A stretch of DNA of 7,658 bases from contig CAYJIX010000083.1 in assembly GCA_964370375.1 (NCBI GenBank), forward strand, positions 1 to 7,658. The letters run 5' to 3'. The stretch is from CAYJIX01 sp964370375. Lineage in GTDB: Bacteria; Desulfobacterota; Desulfovibrionia; Desulfovibrionales; Desulfovibrionaceae. A model generated the notes under the pieces. The model saw only the letters and a program-made list of their open reading frames with translations. It had not been told where the DNA came from and made no database searches. This document shows positions 1 to 6,993 of the stretch, one piece after another; positions within the stretch are counted from its first letter, which is position 1, and every line of letters begins with the position of its first letter. Position numbers and translations under genes: made by a program.

Positions 1-1072
1 TTTCTTTTAGTACCTTATCAAGTTCTTCCATAAAGGCCGCCAATAACGCCTCTTGTCCGCGTACTGTGCGGATGATTTTGCCCTTACAAAAGACAAGGCC
101 CTTGTCACGCCCGCCTGCCATGCCGATGTCGGCTTCTTTGGCTTCGCCCGGGCCATTGACCACACAGCCCATGACTGCCACCTTGATAGGGGCCGTTTCA
201 TGTTGCAAACGTTCTTCCACGCGCCCTGCCATGGCAATAAGGTCAATTTCGCAGCGCCCACACGTAGGGCATGAAATCAATTCCGGCCCCACACGGCGCA
301 GACCTAAGGCGCGGAGCAATTCAAAGGCCACTGTCATTTCTTCCACAGGGTTTGCCGTTAAAGACACCCTTAGGGTGTCGCCAATGCCTTCCCACAACAA
401 AATGCCAAGCCCAACGCCCGATTTAACAGCACCGCGCACAAGGCCGCCTGCCTCGGTAACGCCTAAATGGAGCGGATAGTCACAACGTGCTGCCAGCATA
501 CGATAGGCTGCAACGGTGTGCAGCACTGACGAGGATTTGATGGAAAGCTTGGTATCGTAAAAACCGCGCTCTTCCAGCATGGTAAGGTGTGACAGCGCGC
601 TTGCCACCATGGCGTCTGGGGTAGGGCCGCCATAATGGGCCAGCCATTTTTTTTCCACAGAACCGCTGTTGACCCCAATACGGATCACGGCGTTATGCTG
701 TTTTGCCGCATCAACCACCTTGTCCACATGGTGACGTTCTCCAATATTGCCGGGGTTTATGCGTAAACCTTCAAGTCCTGCTTCAAGGGCTTGCAAGGCC
801 AAACGGTAATCAAAATGGATATCTGCTATCAAAGGTACCTTACAACCTGCCCGAATGGCAGACAAAGCCTTGGCTGCTGTTGCATCCGGCACAGCAAGGC
901 GCACCACTTCACAACGCGCGGCAACAAGCTGTTCAATTTGAGCTAAAGTGGCGTCCACATCACGGGTATCTGTGTTGGTCATGCTTTGCACAACGATGGG
1001 CGCGCCGTCACCAATACGCACAGAACCAAGCTGCAGCGCGCGCGATGAGCGTCTGGAAGGAAGGTCGAACAT
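1..1072 (-). CDS. ispG: IspG (GcpE), 4-hydroxy-3-methylbut-2-en-1-yl diphosphate synthase, 3' end cut by window
   Basis: This cytosolic [4Fe-4S] enzyme of the MEP pathway converts 2-C-methyl-D-erythritol 2,4-cyclodiphosphate to HMBPP, the penultimate step to IPP/DMAPP. I translated the minus strand from ATG at 1072 and it stays open to base 1, giving 357 residues; the E. coli protein has about 372, so only a short tail is missing. The N-terminal TIM-barrel part carries QSMTNTDTRDV, ADIHFDYR and RINPGNIG. The middle has TEAGG and GIGDTLRVSL. The C-terminal cluster domain has SCPTCGR with Cys268 and Cys271, and GCVVNGPGEA with Cys303 and Glu310. These are the same residue numbers as the iron-sulfur ligands of E. 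coli IspG, so the enzyme should be active. The start is the first ATG after an in-frame TAA; the ribosome binding site is weak (an AGG in CAGGC). It lies 24 bp after birA and is probably co-transcribed with it. Confidence 0.96.
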   Translation of the reverse strand, partial: MFDLPSRRSSRALQLGSVRIGDGAPIVVQSMTNTDTRDVDATLAQIEQLVAARCEVVRLAVPDATAAKALSAIRAGCKVPLIADIHFDYRLALQALEAGLEGLRINPGNIGERHHVDKVVDAAKQHNAVIRIGVNSGSVEKKWLAHYGGPTPDAMVASALSHLTMLEERGFYDTKLSIKSSSVLHTVAAYRMLAARCDYPLHLGVTEAGGLVRGAVKSGVGLGILLWEGIGDTLRVSLTANPVEEMTVAFELLRALGLRRVGPELISCPTCGRCEIDLIAMAGRVEERLQHETAPIKVAVMGCVVNGPGEAKEADIGMAGGRDKGLVFCKGKIIRTVRGQEALLAAFMEELDKVLKE

Positions 1073-1096
1073 AGTTATAAGCCTGTATATTTGTTG

Positions 1097-1924
1097 TTAT
1101 GTTTTTGACACATGCAAACTTCCTGCTGATAAAGCTTGTACCTTTTCAGCGCATTGTAGCAAGATAGTGCCTTGCTCATCAATACCAAGCATACGCCCTG
1201 TTACAGAGGCTAGCGGAGGATCGCAAATGCTCACTTCCTGCCCGATAAAGGCCATAACTTGTTCTATAAATATAACATGTTGCGTTGTTGATTGCGTAAT
1301 AAGTTCGCTAAAAAGACCTTGCAAGCGGTGCACCAACATTGTCCAAAATGTCCATAAACTTTCGCGCATGCAAAGCCTGCCTGCAGCAAAGGCGTGTTCT
1401 TTACGCATGTTGTCGTCACTTGGGGCAGAGGCAATGTTGATGCCTAGGCCCATGACGATGCGCTCGTTACGTTCTTCAAGCAAAAGGCCGCCGATTTTGC
1501 GCCATGTGCCGTCTTGCCATTGTACAAGATCGTTGGGCCATTTGAGCATGACCTTGTGCTCGTGCAGGGCATGGGCCACCATGGATCCAACAAGTAACGC
1601 TGCCAAATCATGACGAAAACATGGTTCATACGGCAGCACAAGGGCGCTGTAGATATTGCCTTGCGGTGATATCCAGTGCCTGCCGATTTGCCCACGCCCT
1701 TTTTCTTGAGCCAGAGCCAACGCGCTTTCCCACGGGGTTAGGCTTAGGCTATGGGCCATATCAAACGTTGTTGTGACCGTACCGCACAGATGCACGGGCA
1801 GGGCAGATCCTTGGCACGATACGCCAAAGGCTTGCTCAAGTGCAAGTTGCGTAGAAGGCTGTGCTATCATGGTGCCGTCAGGCAACACAAAACCTTGCGT
1901 CATATAGATGGGATTGTTTTTCAT
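1097..1924 (-). CDS. birA: Biotin--[acetyl-CoA-carboxylase] ligase, HTH-less type
   Basis: It makes biotinyl-5'-AMP from biotin and ATP and transfers biotin to a lysine of carrier domains such as AccB. The 275-residue reading has the BPL/LplA catalytic core: a GRGQIGRHW biotin-binding loop (76-84) followed by SPQGN, KWPNDL (128-133, K128 equivalent to E. coli K183), KIGGLLLE (143-150) and GLGINI (159-164). A C-terminal SH3-like domain follows (about 226-272). Only about 50 residues precede the core and no winged helix is apparent, so it is probably a ligase only and not a bio-operon repressor. In the loop, Q79 and I80 replace the two middle arginines of the E. coli GRGRRGR. I chose ATG 1924. 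A GTG at 2011 would add 29 residues rich in Phe, Cys and Val that do not resemble family N-termini, and neither start has a clear Shine-Dalgarno. ATG 1903 is also possible. Confidence 0.92.
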   Translation of the reverse strand: MKNNPIYMTQGFVLPDGTMIAQPSTQLALEQAFGVSCQGSALPVHLCGTVTTTFDMAHSLSLTPWESALALAQEKGRGQIGRHWISPQGNIYSALVLPYEPCFRHDLAALLVGSMVAHALHEHKVMLKWPNDLVQWQDGTWRKIGGLLLEERNERIVMGLGINIASAPSDDNMRKEHAFAAGRLCMRESLWTFWTMLVHRLQGLFSELITQSTTQHVIFIEQVMAFIGQEVSICDPPLASVTGRMLGIDEQGTILLQCAEKVQALSAGSLHVSKT

Positions 1925-2051
1925 AGGTATTTTGTAACGTGTGAGGCATCTGCGCACGTCATGAACACTCAAAAATAGACAAAAAAATCCAAAACAGACA
2001 AAAACAGGCACAAGGGAATGTTGACTTTTTACCTTGCAAACCCTGAGCCGT
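1925..2051. other. birA upstream region, left side of assembly gap
   Basis: These 127 bp lie between the chosen birA start and the N run. On the minus strand they hold an extra in-frame birA extension from GTG 2011, which I consider non-coding, and an AT-rich stretch around 1970-2000. I see no clear promoter, terminator or biotin operator. The end of recN, and any terminator or birA promoter, may lie in the missing sequence. Confidence 0.5.
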
Positions 2052-2151
2052 NNNNNNNNNNNNNNNNNNNNNNNNNNNNNNNNNNNNNNNNNNNNNNNNN
2101 NNNNNNNNNNNNNNNNNNNNNNNNNNNNNNNNNNNNNNNNNNNNNNNNNNN
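2052..2151. other. Assembly gap (100 N)
   Basis: There are exactly 100 consecutive N. That is the conventional placeholder for a scaffold join of unknown length, so the true distance between recN and birA cannot be read here. The recN stop codon lies one base from its right edge. Confidence 0.98.
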
Positions 2152-2152
2152 C

Positions 2153-3718
2153 TTACGATACTTCGTGTCCTGCCATGCGGGCCAATTCCTGTTCACGAGC
2201 TGTTGCATCAAGGGCAGCGCACAAGGTAAAGGTTTCGTTTTGCACAACATCTTTATGCACATGAAAATGACGCTTTGCCCGTGAAGCAAGCTGGGGCCAG
2301 TGTGTGATCAACAGCATTTGACGCTGATCAGCCAATTGAGCCAGTTTATCGCCCACCTTGTTCAAGGTTAAGCCGCCAATGCCCGCATCCACTTCGTCAA
2401 AAATAAGCGTGGAGCTGTCGTTTTGCGCCTGCAACGACACCGTAGCCAATAAAAAGCGCGACAGTTCACCGCCGGAAGCAATGCGGTCCAAAGGTTGCGG
2501 AGCTTGCCCCGGGTTTGGAGCCCACACAAGGCGCAACCGCTCCTCCATGCATCCGTCCACAAGCTCGTGAGGTTGCGTTGCTGTAAGTACTTGAATATGC
2601 TCGCCAAAGCCAAGGCCTGCCAGTTCATCCACCAACGCACTGCAAAAAGATGCGGCAGCTTTTTGACGTTCTTGATCTAGTGTTGCTAAAAGTTTGGTCA
2701 ATTGTCCTCGTAAGCTTTGCTGCTCTTTAAGCACTTGTTTACAATCAAGTTCACACACATCTAAAAACGACAAATTTTCTTGTATTTCAGTGCGTAAAGC
2801 CAAAATTTCAGGCATGGTGCGGTGCAGTTTTCGCTTTAGCTGGGAAAAGGCATACAAGCGCGCTTCGATTTCTTCCGGGTCATGGTCAAAATCATCATAT
2901 TGGGGTTTGCGCAAATCCTGGGCAAGGCTTTGCGCTTGAGTACGAAAAAGAACTGTAGCGTCAAACGCTTCATAAAAGCGTTCGTCCATTTTTTGCAATC
3001 CATCAAGGGCGCGTTCAAACTGTGCAAGTATATCCAATAAGCCAGCGCCATCTTTTCCATACATGATATCAAGGGCTTGCGAATAGCTTTGCCGTTTTTG
3101 TTCCATGCTGCGCAAGGTTGTGCGCATGGCTTCTAATGCTTCTTCTTCGCCTGGTTGCGGCTGCACTTTTTCAATGGCTTGCAAATGCATTTCAAACAGT
3201 TCGCGTTTGTCCGTAAGCTCTTTAGAACGCTGTATCAAGGCGTTATACTGTGCAATTTTTTCTTTCAGGTTTGCCACAAGGCGATTTTTTTCTGTCAAAA
3301 GGTCAGGGCGGTTCATCCAATGATCGATCAAATCATGCTGGTAGACAGGGCTTAATAAGCGTTGCTGTCCATGCTGGCTTGTCAAAGTAATAAGGGCAGG
3401 GCGCAACTCTTTAATAGCTTCTTGCGACGCTAAACTATCGTTAATGTAAAGGCGGCTCCTGCCGTTTTCTGCCATAAGTTCGCGGCGGATCACAAGGTCC
3501 TTGTCAGGCAAGGCAAAGAGGGCTTCCACCTGAGCCCGTTCTTTGCCAGCACGCACCATGTCCGCAGACATTTTTTCGCCCATGAGAAAATGCAAGGCTT
3601 TAAGAATAAAGCTTTTTCCGGCACCTGTTTCGCCTGTAAGCACATTCATGCCGGATGTAAACTCCAGCTCCATGTCGGCAATAAGGGCAAGATTGCGTAT
3701 GCGTAAAAGTTCGAGCAT
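2153..3718 (-). CDS. recN: DNA repair protein RecN, C-terminus apparently short
   Basis: RecN is an SMC-like cytosolic ATPase that acts early in recombinational repair of double-strand breaks, with RecA. The 521-residue protein starts MLELLRIRNLALI, a typical RecN opening. It has Walker A GETGAGKS (29-36), a Q-loop-like SQHGQ (114-118), a long charged helical region consistent with the coiled-coil arms (about 140-350), the ABC signature SGGELSR (415-421), Walker B with D-loop in TLIFDEVDAGIGG (437-449), and a switch histidine in ITHWPQ (His473). RecN is usually about 550-570 residues. This one ends at ARMAGHEVS, where homologues usually continue for about 15-20 residues in a final helix, and the TAA is at the edge of the N gap, so the tail is suspect. 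It starts 33 bp after dppC with no strong Shine-Dalgarno. An SOS-type operator is not evident upstream, so expression probably depends on read-through. Confidence 0.95.
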   Translation of the reverse strand: MLELLRIRNLALIADMELEFTSGMNVLTGETGAGKSFILKALHFLMGEKMSADMVRAGKERAQVEALFALPDKDLVIRRELMAENGRSRLYINDSLASQEAIKELRPALITLTSQHGQQRLLSPVYQHDLIDHWMNRPDLLTEKNRLVANLKEKIAQYNALIQRSKELTDKRELFEMHLQAIEKVQPQPGEEEALEAMRTTLRSMEQKRQSYSQALDIMYGKDGAGLLDILAQFERALDGLQKMDERFYEAFDATVLFRTQAQSLAQDLRKPQYDDFDHDPEEIEARLYAFSQLKRKLHRTMPEILALRTEIQENLSFLDVCELDCKQVLKEQQSLRGQLTKLLATLDQERQKAAASFCSALVDELAGLGFGEHIQVLTATQPHELVDGCMEERLRLVWAPNPGQAPQPLDRIASGGELSRFLLATVSLQAQNDSSTLIFDEVDAGIGGLTLNKVGDKLAQLADQRQMLLITHWPQLASRAKRHFHVHKDVVQNETFTLCAALDATAREQELARMAGHEVS

Positions 3719-3751
3719 TGCTTTAACTTTGTAGTAAAAAGAGGTTCATTT

Positions 3752-4576
3752 CTAACGTTGACGCTGTATGCGTGGGTCAAAACGGTCGCGAAGCCTTTCG
3801 CCAAGTACATTATAGCCAAGGACCGTCACCAATATGGCAAGTCCGGGATAAAGCGAAAGCCAAGGCGCGATTTCAAGCACGTCTTTGCCTTCCAGCAACA
3901 TGTTGCCCCAACTTGCGTCAGGCGGTTGAACCCCAAGGCCCAAAAAGCTCAACGACGATTCTATTAAAATGGCACCGCCCACACCAAGCGTGGCAGAAAC
4001 TAGCACAGGAGCCAGCGCGTTTGGCAACAGATGCACCAGCATGATACGCCACGAAGACGCGCTTGCAAGGCGCGCTGCTGCTATAAAATCGCGTTCGCGC
4101 AGGCTTAAGGTTTCTGCACGCACAAGGCGCGCCACGCCCATCCATGAAGTAAGCCCAATAACCACCATGATATTCATCAAGCTGGGTTCTAAAAAGGCAA
4201 TCACCGCTAATATAAGAAAAAAGGAAGGAAAACACAGCATTACATCGACACTGCGCATGACGATTTCATCCATCAATCCGCCTTTATACCCGGCAATAAG
4301 GCCAAGCAAAACCCCAATGCTTACTGCAATGCCCACCGAGACAAAGCCCACCCATAACGACACTCTGGCCCCAAAAAGAAGTCGCGAAAACACATCACGC
4401 CCCAAAGCGTCCGTACCAAGCCAAAACCTGCTGGACGGCGGCTCAAGGATGGCGTTTAAATGCAGGGCCGTGGGGTCATACGGTGCAATCCATGGCGCAA
4501 AAAGAGCCAAAATCGACATACAACCCACAATGCCAAGGCCAAGCCACAGCATGAAATCCGGCCTGCTTCGTTTCAT
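3752..4576 (-). CDS. dppC: DppC/OppC/NikC-type ABC transporter inner-membrane permease
   Basis: This is one of two channel subunits of a peptide/nickel-class ABC importer. The 274 residues open with a short basic N-terminus and a first membrane helix (about 9-29), then the family signature FWLGTDALGRDVFSRLLFGA (51-70). Several hydrophobic segments follow (about 74-96, 110-130, 133-150, 190-213, 240-258). The cytoplasmic EAA coupling loop is around 163-189 (DFIAAARLASASSWRIMLVHLLPN), preceding SFLGLGVQPPDASWG (210-224) and the usual C-terminal LRDRFDPRI. Length is near the family norm of about 280-300. Its ATG overlaps the dppB stop (ATGA), with a good GGAGA site 6 bp upstream inside dppB, so the two are translationally coupled. 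Whether the substrate is dipeptide, oligopeptide or nickel cannot be decided from the permease alone. The next gene is recN, where one would expect the dppD/dppF ATPases. Confidence 0.93.
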   Translation of the reverse strand: MKRSRPDFMLWLGLGIVGCMSILALFAPWIAPYDPTALHLNAILEPPSSRFWLGTDALGRDVFSRLLFGARVSLWVGFVSVGIAVSIGVLLGLIAGYKGGLMDEIVMRSVDVMLCFPSFFLILAVIAFLEPSLMNIMVVIGLTSWMGVARLVRAETLSLRERDFIAAARLASASSWRIMLVHLLPNALAPVLVSATLGVGGAILIESSLSFLGLGVQPPDASWGNMLLEGKDVLEIAPWLSLYPGLAILVTVLGYNVLGERLRDRFDPRIQRQR

Positions 4577-5610
4577 GCTTTGTCTCCGTTATGGCGAATA
4601 CGTGGGTCAGCAAGCCCATAGCCCACATCCGCCAACAAATTCCCAAGCAAGGTCAAAACAGCCCCAAGCACAAGATTGCCCATGATTAAGGGATAATCTC
4701 TTGCCATAACAGCCGCATAAAAAAGCTGTCCAAGGCCGGGCAGGGCAAAGATCGTTTCAATGATCACACTGCCGCCAATAAGGCCCGGCACAGAAAGCCC
4801 AAGCAAGGTTATCACAGGCAAAAGCGCGTTACGCAGCGCGTGGCGAAACACCACAACGCCCATGGGCAAGCCCTTTGAACGTGCGGTCAGGATAAAATCT
4901 TGCCGCAATACTTCAAGCATGGCTGATCGCATAAAACGCGACATGCCGGCGACACTCCCCACCGTAATAACCGTGATGGGCAAAAGCAAGTGGCTTGCAA
5001 TATCAAGGCATTGTTGCCACAAGGGCAGGGTGTCAAAGTCAAGGGAAGTAAGGCCAGATATGGGCAGCCATTGCAATTCCAGTCCAAAATACAGCATGAG
5101 CAATAACGCCAGCCAAAAACCCGGCATGGCAAAACCTATGTACACAAGAATGGTCATGGTTTTGTCAAGCGCGCTGTCTTGCTTCCAAGCAGACAAAACC
5201 CCAATGGGTATGGCCAGTGCCAAAGTTAAAATGAGCGAGGCTACATTCATACCCACAGTTAAAGGCAAACGTTCCATGATCTTATCAATAACAGGACGAG
5301 CGTCACTTGACATGGAATTGCCAAAATCCAGCTGCACAACGCGCCATAGCCAGTCAAAATATTGCACGTATAAGGGGCGATCAATGCCGTATAAAGCTTC
5401 AAGGCGTGCCCTTGCAGCTTCGCCTGCCAAAGGGTTCAAGGTGGTTTGTAAATCTGTGGGCGATCCCGGAGCCAAATGGATAACAACAAAGCTGACAACA
5501 GTTATGCCCAATAGCACAAGCCCCATCCAGCACAGCTTACGTAAAATGCGCAACAAAAGGCCCAGCACAGGGGATGTTGCAGAAGCTGTAAGGGCAGGGG
5601 ATGTTTTCAT
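4573..5610 (-). CDS. dppB: DppB/OppB/NikB-type ABC transporter inner-membrane permease
   Basis: This is the partner permease to the DppC-like protein and forms the heterodimeric membrane channel. The 345 residues show TM1 at about 28-46 ending in the typical HLAPGSPTD (45-53), a periplasmic segment with RPLYVQYFDWL and LDFGNSM (94-100), helices at about 117-141, 153-175, 205-224, 264-285 and 306-325, an EAA loop around 238-266 (DFILTARSKGLPMG, then RHALRNALLPV), FALPGLGQLF (288-297) and the C-terminal LADVGYGLADPRIR. About 18 residues precede the usual start of this family, so translation could begin later, for instance at GTG 5568. ATG 5610 has no clear Shine-Dalgarno. The gene starts 14 bp after the preceding rdgC-like gene and overlaps dppC by 4 bp. 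No substrate-binding protein gene is present upstream, where dppA would usually be. Confidence 0.93.
   Translation of the reverse strand: MKTSPALTASATSPVLGLLLRILRKLCWMGLVLLGITVVSFVVIHLAPGSPTDLQTTLNPLAGEAARARLEALYGIDRPLYVQYFDWLWRVVQLDFGNSMSSDARPVIDKIMERLPLTVGMNVASLILTLALAIPIGVLSAWKQDSALDKTMTILVYIGFAMPGFWLALLLMLYFGLELQWLPISGLTSLDFDTLPLWQQCLDIASHLLLPITVITVGSVAGMSRFMRSAMLEVLRQDFILTARSKGLPMGVVVFRHALRNALLPVITLLGLSVPGLIGGSVIIETIFALPGLGQLFYAAVMARDYPLIMGNLVLGAVLTLLGNLLADVGYGLADPRIRHNGDKA
4583..4587 (-). promoter_or_regulatory. Ribosome binding site of dppC
   Basis: GGAGA reads on the minus strand 6 bp before the dppC ATG, inside the last codons of dppB. Together with the ATGA overlap it fixes the dppC start and supports coupled translation. 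Confidence 0.8.
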
Positions 5611-5624
5611 ATATATTCAGCTTT

Positions 5625-6152
5625 TTATTCAGCCGGGGCCATCCATTGCCCCATGGCTTGCACCTGTTCGGCCCATGCAGCAGAAGATACGCGCAAAGCA
5701 AGGAACATGGCATAGGTAGCATCAAAAAGGTCAAGGCAACGCTGGATCAAATACATTTTTTCCAAAAACAGCGCGTCCGGATCGTCGTCTTTTTCATGCT
5801 CAATTTTTGGGGTGCGCAGTCCTGCTAGGGCAAAATCCTCGGCCTTGAGCGTTACTTGCCAGGTTAAATCGTCTTGTTCAAAACGCACAAGAGCGCGTGT
5901 GACCTTTTTTCCCGTACTTAAGCCAAGTCGCACTTCACGCAAGGGCGAAAACGCACCTGACACAGAAGCTGTTTCAAGGGTTTCGCCCTCACCGCCTTGC
6001 ACCACAATGCGCTGCTCCATATATACGGTAAAAGCTTGCCCCTTGGCATCTGTAAAGCCCATGGGCGCGGTTTCAGAACAAAACCACAGCCAAGTAAGAA
6101 ATTCTTGCCCTAAAATAATATCCGTTGTTTGTCCAAGGTAGGCATCATCCAT
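5625..6152 (-). CDS. RdgC C-terminal-half-like protein
   Basis: This 175-residue soluble protein would usually be annotated hypothetical. By eye it matches the C-terminal half of RdgC, the ring-shaped dsDNA-binding protein that limits RecA activity. EFLTWLWF (17-24) corresponds to the LTEWV region of E. coli RdgC. The segment from about 60 to 116 (SGAFSPLREVRLGLSTGKKV, TRALVRFEQDDLTWQVTLKA, then GLRTPKI) parallels the E. coli stretch running through [20 protein letters not shown] to LKRLKF. An acidic DDDPD patch (122-126) and a helical tail with FDATYAMFLALR (143-154) follow, like the E. coli FDADFILMTGELA. The start is set by an AAAGGGA ribosome binding site 5 bp before ATG 6152. It lies downstream of the N-terminal-half-like gene and 14 bp before dppB. 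I infer the two halves act as one RdgC-like complex; the similarity is moderate and was judged without an alignment program. Confidence 0.7.
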   Translation of the reverse strand: MDDAYLGQTTDIILGQEFLTWLWFCSETAPMGFTDAKGQAFTVYMEQRIVVQGGEGETLETASVSGAFSPLREVRLGLSTGKKVTRALVRFEQDDLTWQVTLKAEDFALAGLRTPKIEHEKDDDPDALFLEKMYLIQRCLDLFDATYAMFLALRVSSAAWAEQVQAMGQWMAPAE

Positions 6153-6157
6153 AAAAA

Positions 6158-6164
6158 TCCCTTT
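6158..6164 (-). promoter_or_regulatory. Ribosome binding site of the RdgC C-half gene
   Basis: AAAGGGA on the minus strand, 5 bp from ATG 6152. It supports independent translation of this half rather than a pseudogene fragment. Confidence 0.7.
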
Positions 6165-6201
6165 GCAAGCATCATGCAGACTGTTAAATAAAGTTATAGT
6201 A

Positions 6202-6229
6202 ATTATATATAATGTTTATGTTTTTGAAA
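6202..6229 (-). promoter_or_regulatory. Possible sigma70 promoter for the RdgC C-half gene and the downstream genes
   Basis: On the minus strand a perfect TATAAT (6207-6202) lies in a very AT-rich stretch, with TTTCAA (6229-6224) 16 bp upstream as a poor -35. The position, about 50 bp before the start codon, suits a leader with the AAAGGGA site. The AT-rich context makes chance occurrence plausible. Confidence 0.35.
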
Positions 6230-6235
6230 GACTTC

Positions 6236-6280
6236 CCATATCGTCGCGTGTCATGTTGCCCCGTGGCATGTTGTCCCGTG
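6236..6280. repeat. Tandem 15-bp repeat, three copies
   Basis: There are three head-to-tail 15-mers: 6236-6250 CCATATCGTCGCGTG, 6251-6265 TCATGTTGCCCCGTG and 6266-6280 GCATGTTGTCCCGTG. The last two differ at two positions; the first differs from the third at four. The array is GC-rich and lies next to an AT-rich promoter-like block, between the two RdgC-like genes. Confidence 0.75.
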
Positions 6281-6344
6281 CCGTGCCGCATATGGTGGCG
6301 TTCAAGCATACGGCAAAAACGCACTCTCATGACACGAGCAAAGC

Positions 6345-6956
6345 TTACACAAAGCGGGTGGACTCAAGGGTGTCCAGTTTGATATGCAAATCCTTATTCA
6401 ACAATTGAGTTGCCAACGTGTACGGCGTGTAGGCTTCAAGGTGTAAATCAAACGTCAACGTAAAATGATTCATAAACAAATCAATGATTTTTGACTGTGT
6501 TGAGGCCAAGTACACCATGTTTATGTCTGTAGCCCAAGCCACCTCAAACAGCGCAGGTATGGGCAAAAAACGAGTCATAAGGCGCAATTTTACCTGATCG
6601 CGCAGTTCATTACGGCGCTCACGGCTGACAAACTTTTTGCCTTGTTCACGGTTTCTCGCTTCCTCTTCGCGTAACGCCAAAAGCACGTGCTTTTTTATAA
6701 CAGCAGGGGGGACACGGCGCGTATCAAGGCGCAGAGCAAAGGCTAAAAATTCCCCTTTATCCTGTGGTGTTACAAATTTTGTATCCAGCATATCGTCAAA
6801 AGCTGTCCAGCCCCAAGCGCGCTCTTCAGGCAATTCATCAATATCCATAAAGGCAAATTGCTTAAGCTTGGACGGAATATCTTGCCATAACGAGGCTGGC
6901 ACATCCTCTGTAATACGAAAACGGGTAAAGCTGCATGTGGAACCAAGTAAACTCAT
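6345..6956 (-). CDS. rdgC: RdgC N-terminal-half-like recombination-associated protein
   Basis: This 203-residue soluble protein resembles the N-terminal two-thirds of RdgC. From about 70 to 180 it follows E. coli RdgC in order: a hydrophobic strand (FLAFALRLDTRRVP), VIKKHVLLALREEEA (86-100) like VIKQALEAKIAKLEAE, a basic helix (KKFVSRERRNELRDQVKLRL, 107-126) like TEKDSLKDEVLHSL, LPIPALFEVAWATDINMVYL (131-150) like the stretch ending in DTVNGLIMVDCAS, and ASTQSKIIDLFMNHF (151-165). The protein then stops where full-length RdgC (about 300 residues in E. coli) goes on to the segment found in the next gene. ATG 6956 is chosen because GAGG precedes it at 5 bp. An upstream in-frame TTG at 7031 would add 25 residues with no ribosome binding site. 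RdgC binds dsDNA and counteracts RecA; without the second half it may not close a ring. Confidence 0.78.
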   Translation of the reverse strand: MSLLGSTCSFTRFRITEDVPASLWQDIPSKLKQFAFMDIDELPEERAWGWTAFDDMLDTKFVTPQDKGEFLAFALRLDTRRVPPAVIKKHVLLALREEEARNREQGKKFVSRERRNELRDQVKLRLMTRFLPIPALFEVAWATDINMVYLASTQSKIIDLFMNHFTLTFDLHLEAYTPYTLATQLLNKDLHIKLDTLESTRFV

Positions 6957-6960
6957 ACAA

Positions 6961-6965
6961 ACCTC
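6961..6965 (-). promoter_or_regulatory. Ribosome binding site of the RdgC N-half gene
   Basis: GAGGT on the minus strand, with the AGG 5 bp from ATG 6956. It decides this start over the upstream TTG at 7031. Confidence 0.75.
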
Positions 6966-6993
6966 ATAAATAAAACAAAAAAATGTTGCCCGA

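Larger units (their letters stand above)
6153..6344. other. Spacer between the two RdgC-like genes
   Basis: These 192 bases (about) have no supported gene. I read the minus strand in the frame of the downstream gene and met in-frame stops. The upstream gene's own frame closes again with TGA shortly after its TAA, so the halves cannot be joined by a single frameshift. The stretch contains the tandem 15-bp repeat and an AT-rich promoter-like region. I see no clear terminator hairpin after the upstream gene. Confidence 0.7.

Noticed and set aside
1097..2011. Longer biotin ligase starting at GTG 2011
   Set aside because: The extra 29 residues resemble no ligase N-terminus, and the GTG has no ribosome binding site. 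ATG 1924 is preferred.
4760..5719. Plus-strand open frame of 319 codons
   Set aside because: It is antisense to dppB and the end of the rdgC-like gene, has no family-like motifs, and is explained by codon bias of the real genes opposite. The same applies to the plus-strand frames at 3969-4685 and 948-1613.
6236..6280. CRISPR array
   Set aside because: The 15-bp units are contiguous with no unique spacers, and no cas-like gene is present.
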